DNA of 64,000 nucleotides from Winogradskyella wandonensis (GTDB lineage: Bacteria; Bacteroidota; Bacteroidia; Flavobacteriales; Flavobacteriaceae): the NCBI RefSeq assembly GCF_004346845.1, contig NZ_SMGI01000006.1, forward strand, positions 23,947 through 87,946. Direction: 5' to 3'. The notes beneath the pieces were generated by a model. It had not been told where the DNA came from and ran no database searches. It worked only from the letters and a program-made list of their open reading frames with translations. The position numbers and the translations under genes are program-made. This document shows, piece after piece, positions 9,339 to 16,435 of this stretch; positions within the stretch are counted from its first letter, which is position 1, and every line of letters starts with the position of its first letter.

Positions 9339-9980
9339 CTAATTCTTATCCTCTAAAAGTGGCACAAAGCGAAACTCGCCAAGCTCATGCTTTTCAAATT
9401 CTTTAGGTCCTTTTCGAATAAAAAGTGTCATAATTTGTACATCCTCGCCTACTGGTATAACCAAACGTCCACCTATGGCTAATTGAGATAATAAAGGCTT
9501 AGGGACAAAAGGTGCACCTGCTGTTACTATTATGCTATTAAATGGCGCCTCTTCTGGTAAACCTTTATAGCCATCTCCAAAAATTAATTTTTTAGCTCGG
9601 TATCCTATTTTAGGTAAAAACTTGGATGTTTTTTTAAATAATTCTTGCTGACGCTCTATACTATACACTTTTGCACCTAGCTCTAGAAGTACAGCAGTTT
9701 GGTAACCACTACCCGTTCCTATTTCTAAAACTTTGTCACCACGTTTAACCTCTAATAACTCTGTCTGAAATGCCACAGTATAAGGTTGAGAGATAGTTTG
9801 GTCTGCAGCTATAGGAAATGCTTTGTCTTGATACGCATGGTCTATAAATCCAGAATCCATAAACAAATGCCTAGGAATTTTACCAATAGCGGCTAAAACA
9901 TTTTGGTCTTTTATGCCTTTTGATTTTAAGACCTCAACCAATTGCTGACGCATGCCCTTATGCTTAAATGTATCTTTCAA
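9339..9980 (-). CDS. pcm: protein-L-isoaspartate O-methyltransferase
   Basis: SAM-dependent repair of isoaspartyl residues in damaged proteins. I chose the TTG at 9980, giving 213 residues that start KDTFKHKGMRQQLVEVLKS, the usual family length and N-terminus; an upstream TTG at 10031 would add 17 residues that lie inside a separate small ORF. Motifs: ADQTISQPYTVAFQTELL (substrate/active-site region), the SAM loop VLEIGTGSGYQT, and FGDGYKGLPEEAPFNSIIVTA. It is convergent with the small lipoprotein gene and follows a 30-codon membrane ORF by 10 bases. Confidence 0.9.
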   Translation of the reverse strand: MKDTFKHKGMRQQLVEVLKSKGIKDQNVLAAIGKIPRHLFMDSGFIDHAYQDKAFPIAADQTISQPYTVAFQTELLEVKRGDKVLEIGTGSGYQTAVLLELGAKVYSIERQQELFKKTSKFLPKIGYRAKKLIFGDGYKGLPEEAPFNSIIVTAGAPFVPKPLLSQLAIGGRLVIPVGEDVQIMTLFIRKGPKEFEKHELGEFRFVPLLEDKN

Positions 9981-9990
9981 GAATGGTAGT

Positions 9991-10083
9991 TTAGTTTGTG
10001 CTAAAATAGTGCTCGTACATAGAAAATCCAATAAGAATTATCCCAAAAAGTACTGGAAAGAATTTGAAAAACACATATTTCAT
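9991..10083 (-). CDS. putative 30-residue single-pass membrane peptide upstream of pcm
   Basis: An ATG at 10083 opens 30 codons ending with TAA at 9991. The peptide starts MKYVFFKFF, continues with a hydrophobic helix (PVLFGIILIGF) and ends in a polar tail (MYEHYFSTN), which is the profile of a small inner-membrane peptide. Its stop is 10 bases before the TTG start of pcm, so translation could be coupled. I know no family for it, and an AT-rich region could produce such an ORF by chance. Confidence 0.35.
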   Translation of the reverse strand: MKYVFFKFFPVLFGIILIGFSMYEHYFSTN

Positions 10084-10133
10084 AATTCAAACTTTTTATG
10101 ACTTCATTTTAAAAATTTTTCAATCAAAACGAT

Positions 10134-10141
10134 TATTTTTG
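10134..10141 (+). promoter_or_regulatory. Bacteroidota -7 box (TATTTTTG)
   Basis: Perfect TAnnTTTG 16 bases before the ATG of the Gfo/Idh/MocA gene at 10158, on the strand opposite to the pcm unit, which starts about 50 bases to the left. Confidence 0.55.
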
Positions 10142-10157
10142 TTAAAAACTGAAAAAC

Positions 10158-11117
10158 ATGCTAAAAGCTGGTGTTCTTGGTGCTGGTCACCTAGGGAAAA
10201 TTCATCTAAGATTACTTAATCAATCTCAAAAATATGATTTAGTTGGTTTTTACGATGCTGACCCTGAAAACGCTAAAAAAATCGTTGACCAATTTGGCTA
10301 TAACTATTTCGATTCTATTGATGCACTTATCGATGCTGTTGATGTTGTAGATATCGTTACACCAACACTTTCGCATTACGATTGTGCTAAAAAAGCCATC
10401 TCCAAAGGAAAACACATTTTTATAGAAAAACCGATTACAAATACGGTTGAAGAAGCCGAAACTATCCGAACATTAGTGGCTGAACATGGGGTTAAAGGAC
10501 AAGTTGGTCATGTAGAGCGCTTTAACCCAGCGTTTATTGCTGTAAAAGAGCAAATTAAAAATCCTATGTTTATAGAAACACATCGATTAGCAGAGTTTAA
10601 TCCTCGCGGAACCGATGTACCTGTTGTTTTGGATTTAATGATTCATGATATCGACATTATTTTAAGCGTTGTAGATTCGCCAGTAAAGCATATCTCTGCT
10701 AGCGGCGTATCAGTAATAAGTGAAACACCAGATATTGCTAACGCTCGTATCGAATTTAAAAATGGTTGTGTTGCCAATCTTACAGCAAGTCGTATTTCTT
10801 TAAAAAATATGAGGAAGACGCGCTTCTTTCAAAAAGATGCCTACATTTCAGTAGATTTTCTAGAAAAGAAATGCGAAGTCGTAAAAATGAAAGATGCACC
10901 CGAAAACCCTGGAGATTTTGATATGATTCTTCAGAATGCGGAAGGCATTAAGAAGCAAATCTATTTTGATAATCCCGAAATATCTAACAACAACGCCATT
11001 TTAGACGAGTTAGAAACATTTGCAGATGCTATTAATAATAACACTAAGCCAATTGTTACACTTCATGATGGTACAGAAGCTTTACGTGTGGCAAATATGA
11101 TTATCAATCAGTTTTAA
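10158..11117 (+). CDS. Gfo/Idh/MocA family oxidoreductase
   Basis: 319-residue NAD(P)-dependent oxidoreductase. The N-terminal Rossmann fold starts at residue 3 with AGVLGAGHLGKIHLRLL, and the family EKP motif (FIEKPIT) provides the conserved lysine at about residue 95. The C-terminal alpha/beta domain contains VGHVERFNP and DLMIHDIDIILS, the latter holding the probable catalytic His and Asp. The substrate cannot be deduced: members act on sugars, inositols or biliverdin. The next gene encodes 3-hydroxyacyl-CoA dehydrogenase, but a hairpin-repeat region separates them, so a common operon is uncertain. Confidence 0.85.
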   Translation: MLKAGVLGAGHLGKIHLRLLNQSQKYDLVGFYDADPENAKKIVDQFGYNYFDSIDALIDAVDVVDIVTPTLSHYDCAKKAISKGKHIFIEKPITNTVEEAETIRTLVAEHGVKGQVGHVERFNPAFIAVKEQIKNPMFIETHRLAEFNPRGTDVPVVLDLMIHDIDIILSVVDSPVKHISASGVSVISETPDIANARIEFKNGCVANLTASRISLKNMRKTRFFQKDAYISVDFLEKKCEVVKMKDAPENPGDFDMILQNAEGIKKQIYFDNPEISNNNAILDELETFADAINNNTKPIVTLHDGTEALRVANMIINQF

Positions 11118-11130
11118 TTTCTAATAAACC

Positions 11131-11195
11131 GGTCACTGAGGCTCTCGAAGTGACCTTATTATTAATTTGATGTGACTTCGAGAGCCTCAGTCACC
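11131..11195. repeat. twin REP-like hairpins in inverted orientation
   Basis: Left unit 11131-11155 and right unit 11171-11195 are 25-base near reverse complements (22 of 25 positions). Each is itself a hairpin: GGTCACT pairs with AGTGACC on the left, GTGACT with AGTCAC on the right, around the shared core GAGGCTCTCGA or its complement. Two of the three differences lie at paired positions and keep both local stems intact. It fills the gap between the oxidoreductase and the dehydrogenase genes and could also act as a transcript 3' end. Confidence 0.8.
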
Positions 11196-11207
11196 AAAAC
11201 AATTAAC

Positions 11208-12098
11208 ATGAAAAACGTAGCAGTCATCGGAGCAGGAACAATGGGTAACGGAATTGCCCATACTTTTGCACAATCCGGTTTTAAAGTACAATTAATAGAT
11301 ATTAGTGAAGCTTCTCTTAAAAGAGGCATGGATACCATTGCAAAAAATTTAGACCGCATGGTAGCTAAAGAAAAAATCACTGAAGCAGATAAGGCAGAAA
11401 CACTAGGGAACATAACCACTTTTACAAATATTACTGAAGGTGTTGAATATGCTAGCTTGGTGGTTGAAGCTGCTACAGAAAACTTAGATTTAAAACTTAA
11501 GATTTTCCGAGAATTAGATGAAGCTTGTCCAGATGATACAATTCTGGCAACAAATACATCTTCTATATCTATTACTCAGATTGGTGCTGCGACATCACGA
11601 CCAGAAATGGTAATTGGTATGCACTTTATGAACCCTGTTCCAATTATGAAATTGGTAGAAATCATCCGTGGATACAATACTAGCGACGAGGTTACTAATA
11701 CCATTATGGAATTGTCCAAAACTTTAGGTAAAATACCAACTGAAGTAAACGACTATCCTGGTTTTGTAGCTAATCGTATTTTAATGCCAATGCTTAATGA
11801 AGCTATTGAAACTTTATACAACGGCGTTGCGGGTGTAACAGAAATAGATACTGTAATGAAATTAGGAATGGCGCATCCCATGGGACCACTGCAATTAGCA
11901 GATTTTATTGGTCTTGACGTATGTCTTTCTATATTGAATGTAATGTACGATGGTTTTAAAAATCCTAAATACGCACCTTGTCCACTATTAGTCAATATGG
12001 TTATGGCCGGAAAATTAGGTGTGAAATCTGGAGAAGGTTTCTACGATTATTCTGAAAGCAGAAAGGCTGAAAAAGTAGCGAAGCAATTTTTGAAGTAA
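11208..12098 (+). CDS. 3-hydroxybutyryl-CoA dehydrogenase
   Basis: NAD(H)-dependent interconversion of 3-hydroxyacyl-CoA and 3-ketoacyl-CoA in fatty-acid or butyrate-type metabolism. The 296-residue protein starts at ATG 11208 with the Rossmann motif VAVIGAGTMGNGIAHTFAQ; an open frame upstream merely runs through the hairpin repeat and was excluded. Signature segments are ATNTSSISITQI, MHFMNPVPIMKLVEII (with the catalytic His-Glu type region), DYPGFVANRILMPMLNEAI and the C-terminal GPLQLADFIGLDVCL. This is the small single-domain form without a hydratase fusion. DUF1015 follows after 9 bases, so both are likely one operon. Confidence 0.92.
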   Translation: MKNVAVIGAGTMGNGIAHTFAQSGFKVQLIDISEASLKRGMDTIAKNLDRMVAKEKITEADKAETLGNITTFTNITEGVEYASLVVEAATENLDLKLKIFRELDEACPDDTILATNTSSISITQIGAATSRPEMVIGMHFMNPVPIMKLVEIIRGYNTSDEVTNTIMELSKTLGKIPTEVNDYPGFVANRILMPMLNEAIETLYNGVAGVTEIDTVMKLGMAHPMGPLQLADFIGLDVCLSILNVMYDGFKNPKYAPCPLLVNMVMAGKLGVKSGEGFYDYSESRKAEKVAKQFLK

Positions 12099-12107
12099 TT
12101 CAAAAAC

Positions 12108-13346
12108 ATGGCAAAAATCCTTCCATTTCGAGCTGTAAAACCCACACGAGATAAAGTTAGTATTGTGGCTTCTCGTTCCTATCAGAGTTATACTCAAGCA
12201 GAGCGAGAGGCGAGATTAGATTATAATCCGTATTCGTTTTTGCATATTGTTAATCCTGGTTATAAATACGATAAAGAGATATCTGGTAAGGAACGTTACC
12301 AATTGGTAAAAAACCGCTATTTAGAATTTAAGGAAGATGGTGTTTTTGTTAAAGATGAATTGCCTTCGTTTTATATCTATAGAATTGTAGATAGAGATCA
12401 TCAAGTATTTAATGGTATCATCGCTGCTGCTAGTGTTGAAGATTATAAAAATGATGTTATAAAAAAACACGAAGACACGATTGAAAGTCGCGAAATTGTA
12501 TTTAAAGATTATCTAAAAACAGTAGGGTTTAATGCGGAACCTGTACTACTCACCTACCCAGATAATGATAAAATCACTTCTATAATTACAGAAATTCAAA
12601 AGCAACGTTCGGAATTTGAATTTACTACTACTTATAGAGATACACATTACCTCTGGGAAATAAATAATATTAACGATGTAAAGATTATTTCAGATGCATT
12701 TGAAAATATGGACACGCTTTATATTGCAGACGGACACCACCGTTCAGCATCTTCAGCTTTATTATGTAACGAATTGAAAACGGAGAATAAAAGCCATAAT
12801 GGAGAAGAGACTTATAATTACTTTATGAGTTTTTTAATCCCTGAATCCGAATTAAAGCTTCATGAGTTTTACCGAGTTGTTAAAGATTTAAACGGCTTAT
12901 CTAAGGAAGAATTTTTAATCCAATTAGATACTATTTATCGCATAGAGAATAGAGGAATAATGCCTTACAAACCCTCAAAAGCACATCATTTTAGCATGTA
13001 CTTAGATGGTGAATTTTATTCGTTGTATTTACGAAAAAATAATTATGAATTTAACACATCATTAGATGATTTAGATGCACAACTCTTATACGATACCATA
13101 TTAAGTCCTATTTTAGGAATTAACGATTTACGTAACGATACTCGTATTGATTATCTCAGTGGAAAAAAAGATATCGTTAATCTTAAAAGTCTTGTGGACA
13201 GCAATGCGTTTAAAGTAGGTTTTGGTATGGTTCCTGCTACAATACAGCAGATGAAAGCCATTGCAGATGAAGGACTAACTATGCCGCCAAAAAGTACCTA
13301 TATAGAGCCAAAACTAAGAAGTGGTGTTACTATTTATGAGTTTTGA
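12108..13346 (+). CDS. DUF1015 family protein
   Basis: 412-residue cytoplasmic protein of the widespread DUF1015 family, recognised by the opening AKILPFRAVKPTRDKVSIVASR, the segment FLHIVNPGY, the strongly conserved YIADGHHRSASSALL around residue 205 and the ending VGFGMVPATIQQMKAIADEGLTMPPKST, which matches the usual MPPKSTYFEPK terminus. The His-rich GHHR motif suggests a metal or phosphate site, but no biochemical role has been established that I know of. It is 9 bases after the hydroxyacyl-CoA dehydrogenase gene. Confidence 0.88.
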   Translation: MAKILPFRAVKPTRDKVSIVASRSYQSYTQAEREARLDYNPYSFLHIVNPGYKYDKEISGKERYQLVKNRYLEFKEDGVFVKDELPSFYIYRIVDRDHQVFNGIIAAASVEDYKNDVIKKHEDTIESREIVFKDYLKTVGFNAEPVLLTYPDNDKITSIITEIQKQRSEFEFTTTYRDTHYLWEINNINDVKIISDAFENMDTLYIADGHHRSASSALLCNELKTENKSHNGEETYNYFMSFLIPESELKLHEFYRVVKDLNGLSKEEFLIQLDTIYRIENRGIMPYKPSKAHHFSMYLDGEFYSLYLRKNNYEFNTSLDDLDAQLLYDTILSPILGINDLRNDTRIDYLSGKKDIVNLKSLVDSNAFKVGFGMVPATIQQMKAIADEGLTMPPKSTYIEPKLRSGVTIYEF

Positions 13347-13406
13347 AACTTTCAGTGGTTTTTAATTTTAAAAAGAGTTTATTAGTTTTAGTAAAAATTA
13401 ATAAAG

Positions 13407-14279
13407 ATGGACTTCTCTAAAGCATTACTACTTTTTTTACTAATCACGTTATCTAGTCATTATAGCTCTTTTGCGACCAAATCGGATAATCAACTTGATT
13501 ATACATTAAAATCTTCTGATGACAATAGTATGTCATTCACGGCTTATTTCCCTGAAAAAGAAATAGAAGAAGGCTACAGAAATCGCAAGTATATAACGTC
13601 ACTTTCTTACGGTAATGGCGTTTGGGCATTAGTGATGAGCAGAAGTAGCAAGTATAATAACCAAATTTGGAGAACTAGGATAGAGTTTCCTAAAGATGAA
13701 ATAAAAAAAGGCTGGGAAGACAATAAAACGATAACAACCCTAACATACGGAAACGGCCTTTGGGTCTTGGTAATGTCAGAAAACACAGGCTATTACAGCC
13801 AAAGTTGGAAAACGAGGATAGAGTTTCCTAAAGATGAGATTCGAAAAGGATGGGACGAGGGAAAAACCATAACACATTTAGAATATTGTAAAGACAAATG
13901 GGTTTTAGTAATGTCTAAAGGCACTGGTTTAAAAGAACAAACTTGGATGACTCGTAACGATTTTCCTAAGGACGAAATCAAAAAAAACTGGGATAAAAAC
14001 AAATTAGTGACACTATTAAACTATTCTAAAGGCAAATGGGTTATCGTTTTTTCTAAAGGTTCTGGATATTATGGCCAAAGTTGGCGTACAAGAATAGAGT
14101 TTCCATCTACAGAAATAAAAGAACTTTGGGATGCGCAAAAATCTGTAATTTCAGTAACTTATGGTGATGGTGTCTGGGCTTTACTTGGAGCAAAAGGAAC
14201 AGGCTTTTATGGGCAAATATGGAGAACTCGTGTAAACTTCCCAAAGGACGAAATTACTAGAGGTTGGTCGGGTAGTTAA
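13407..14279 (+). CDS. exported protein with five 46-residue repeats (DUF7477-like)
   Basis: 290 residues. Residues 1-23 are a signal peptide; the rest is tandem repeats. The FPxxEI motif recurs at residues 48, 94, 140, 186, 232 and 278, exactly 46 apart each time, and each unit contains GW or W after the motif, an I-T-x-L-x-Y-G strand, a W-x-L-V-M-S strand and a G-x-W-R-T-R end. Five full units plus the start of a sixth suggest a closed five-bladed propeller as in tachylectin-2. The motifs resemble the DUF7477 domain at the C-terminus of plant MUT9-like/CK1 kinases. Function is unknown; ligand binding outside the cytoplasm is plausible. Confidence 0.7.
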   Translation: MDFSKALLLFLLITLSSHYSSFATKSDNQLDYTLKSSDDNSMSFTAYFPEKEIEEGYRNRKYITSLSYGNGVWALVMSRSSKYNNQIWRTRIEFPKDEIKKGWEDNKTITTLTYGNGLWVLVMSENTGYYSQSWKTRIEFPKDEIRKGWDEGKTITHLEYCKDKWVLVMSKGTGLKEQTWMTRNDFPKDEIKKNWDKNKLVTLLNYSKGKWVIVFSKGSGYYGQSWRTRIEFPSTEIKELWDAQKSVISVTYGDGVWALLGAKGTGFYGQIWRTRVNFPKDEITRGWSGS

Positions 14280-14302
14280 GCAATTGTAAAGCATCAGTTT
14301 CT

Positions 14303-14310
14303 TATCTTTG
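14303..14310 (+). promoter_or_regulatory. Bacteroidota promoter, -7 box TATCTTTG with -33 TTG
   Basis: TATCTTTG at 14303-14310 is a perfect -7 box 19 bases before the YggS start. A TTG at 14284-14286 lies 16 bases upstream of the box, close to the usual -33 spacing. Confidence 0.6.
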
Positions 14311-14329
14311 TAGGCCTAGAAAAACTGAT

Positions 14330-14998
14330 ATGTCAATAACAGAAAATTTAACTACTCTTAAAAAAGAAATTCCTAATCACGTAACACTCGTTGCTGTTTC
14401 TAAAACAAAGCCCATTAGCGATTTAATGGAAGCTTACAATGCCGGTCAGCGCATTTTCGGAGAAAATAAAATCCAAGAGATGACTGAGAAATGGGAATCC
14501 ATGCCAAAAGATATAAAATGGCATATGATTGGCCATGTACAAACCAATAAAGTAAAGTATATGGCAGAGTTTGTAGATTTAATTCACGGCGTAGATAGTT
14601 TAAAATTGCTTAAAGAAATAAACAAGTACGCAAAAAAGCATGATAGAGTGATTAGCTGCCTACTTCAGATTAAAATTGCAGAAGAGGATTCTAAATTTGG
14701 ATTATCAGTCCAAGATACTAAAACTATCATTAACTCACAGAAGTTTTCAGAATTAGAAAATATAAAGATTATTGGTCTTATGGGTATGGCAACATTTACA
14801 GACGATACAAGGCAAGTAAAAAAAGAATTTCAGTTTTTAAAATCTGTTTTTGATGATTTAAAACCACTGCAAACTGAAAACTGCAAACTGAAAACTTTAT
14901 CTATGGGTATGAGTGGCGATTACCAATTAGCAATTGACTGCGGCAGTAATATGGTGCGTATTGGTAGCAGTATTTTTGGCGCTAGAAATTACGACTGA
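14330..14998 (+). CDS. YggS/PROSC family PLP homeostasis protein
   Basis: Cytoplasmic pyridoxal-phosphate-binding protein that controls free PLP and amino-acid balance. It is a single alanine-racemase-like barrel of 222 residues. VAVSKTKPISDLMEA carries the PLP lysine (residue 25), followed by GENKIQEMTEKWE, WHMIGHVQTNKVKYM and GMSGDYQLAIDCGSNMVRIGSSIFG, the phosphate-binding end. Between residues 179 and 190 a tandem DNA duplication (14866-14896) inserts the segment LQTENCKLKT before the conserved LSMGMSGDY; reading frame is kept. It has its own promoter box. Confidence 0.9.
   Translation: MSITENLTTLKKEIPNHVTLVAVSKTKPISDLMEAYNAGQRIFGENKIQEMTEKWESMPKDIKWHMIGHVQTNKVKYMAEFVDLIHGVDSLKLLKEINKYAKKHDRVISCLLQIKIAEEDSKFGLSVQDTKTIINSQKFSELENIKIIGLMGMATFTDDTRQVKKEFQFLKSVFDDLKPLQTENCKLKTLSMGMSGDYQLAIDCGSNMVRIGSSIFGARNYD
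14866..14896 (+). repeat. in-frame heptamer-type tandem repeat inside yggS
   Basis: Two perfect copies of the 14-mer ACTGCAAACTGAAA plus ACT, which is also a heptamer series alternating ACTGCAA and ACTGAAA (4.4 units). It lies in coding sequence just before the conserved LSMGMS motif. The heptamer theme is shared with the intergenic array at 55776. Confidence 0.85.
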
Positions 14999-15059
14999 TT
15001 CATTTTTTTGATTTTTAGTTTAAATACTCCTATATTTCTTCCAAATAAATAAACCTAAG

Positions 15060-16433
15060 ATTAATAATATCTACGCAGTATTAGACATAGAAACCACAGG
15101 TGGAAAATTTAATGAAGAAGGCATTACAGAAATAGCCATTTATAAGTTTGATGGTCATGAAATCGTAGACCAGTTTATAAGCTTAATAAACCCCGAAAGA
15201 GAAATACAACCTTTTGTTGTTAATCTAACTGGGATTAATAACAAAATGCTCCGAAATGCTCCAAAGTTCTACGAAGTTGCCAAGCGTATCGTAGAAATAA
15301 CCGAAGATTGTGTCATTGTCGCACACAATTCTTCTTTTGATTATCGCATACTTAAAACCGAATTTAAACGACTAGGTTTTCCTTTTAAACGAAAGACACT
15401 ATGTACCGTTGAATTATCCAAACAACTTATCCCCGACATGCCTTCTTACAGTTTAGGTAAACTTACCAGAAATCTTGGAATTGCTATTAGCGATAGGCAC
15501 AGAGCGGACGGTGATGCAAAAGCAACGGTTAAACTTTTTAAGATGCTACTTAATAAGGATTTAAAAAAAGAGATTATTAAGTCGTCTATAAAAATTGAAC
15601 ATAGACCAAAAATTGCTTCGAATCTTAGGACGATAATTGAAGAATTACCTACAGAAACTGGTGTTTATTATATCCATAATGAAGCTGGGGACATAATATA
15701 TATCGGCAAGAGTAACAACATTAAAAAACGAATTACACAACATTTTACTGGGACAAATTCAAAGTCAAAAAAAATTCAAGCAAATGTAAACTCTGTTACT
15801 TTTGAGCGTACAGGTAGCGAACTCGTTGCGCTGCTTAAAGAAAGTGAAGAAATAAAAAAGAATAAACCTATACTTAATCGAGCACTAAAGCGCAATAATT
15901 TCTCGTATGCGCTTTACCAGTTTATAGACAAAAACGGCTATGTAAATCTAAAAATAGACTCGGCATATAAAAAAGAACGCCCTATTACAACATTTACAAA
16001 TAGACAAAGTGCTATAAGCTTTATCAACTATGCTGTAGAAACGTTTGAGCTTTGCCAAAAGCTAACAGGTTTAGAAAGGACCAAATCTAGCTGTTTTAAT
16101 TATGGTATCTCAGAATGTGGAGGCGCTTGTATCTTGGAAGAATCCTCTGAAGATTACAATAGTCGGGTTAATGGTTTTGTAGATTTATACAGCTACGAGA
16201 ATAAAAATATGCTAATTATTGATAGAGGCCGATATGTTGATGAGAAAAGTGTGGTGGTTATTGAAAATGGTGTTTTTAAAGGTCTAGGTTTTTTTGATTT
16301 AAATCATCAAATAAACAATAAAGACGTACTTCTATCTTTAATTACACCTATGACCGATAATAGAGATAACAAACACATCATCCAAAGCTACGTAAGACGT
16401 CATAAAAAGCGATTAAAAATAATTTCATTTTAG
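15060..16433 (+). CDS. DnaQ-like 3'-5' exonuclease / GIY-YIG (UvrC-like) protein, non-canonical start
   Basis: DEDDh exonuclease fused to a UvrC-type nuclease, probably in DNA repair. Reading from ATT at 15060 gives 457 residues: ExoI LDIETTG (8-14), ExoII VAHNSSFD (87-94), ExoIII HRADGDA (147-153), then GIY-YIG (GVYYI and YIGKSNNIKKRI, about 201-223) and a UvrC-like Cys-containing region (ISECGGACILEESSEDYNSR). The frame is open back to a TAA at 15021 but holds no ATG, GTG or TTG before the ATG at 15246, which would delete the catalytic ExoI motif. ATT 15060 or ATC 15069 (giving the family-like YAVLDIETTG start) must serve, or the start codon was lost. Confidence 0.75.
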   Translation: MNNIYAVLDIETTGGKFNEEGITEIAIYKFDGHEIVDQFISLINPEREIQPFVVNLTGINNKMLRNAPKFYEVAKRIVEITEDCVIVAHNSSFDYRILKTEFKRLGFPFKRKTLCTVELSKQLIPDMPSYSLGKLTRNLGIAISDRHRADGDAKATVKLFKMLLNKDLKKEIIKSSIKIEHRPKIASNLRTIIEELPTETGVYYIHNEAGDIIYIGKSNNIKKRITQHFTGTNSKSKKIQANVNSVTFERTGSELVALLKESEEIKKNKPILNRALKRNNFSYALYQFIDKNGYVNLKIDSAYKKERPITTFTNRQSAISFINYAVETFELCQKLTGLERTKSSCFNYGISECGGACILEESSEDYNSRVNGFVDLYSYENKNMLIIDRGRYVDEKSVVVIENGVFKGLGFFDLNHQINNKDVLLSLITPMTDNRDNKHIIQSYVRRHKKRLKIISF

Positions 16434-16435
16434 TT

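Noticed and set aside
11172..11207. Upstream start of the hydroxyacyl-CoA dehydrogenase
   Set aside because: The extra residues are encoded by the hairpin repeat and precede the canonical VAVIGAGTMG start.
15246..16433. A 395-residue exonuclease starting at ATG 15246
   Set aside because: It would lack the LDIETTG catalytic motif, which is perfectly preserved in frame immediately upstream.
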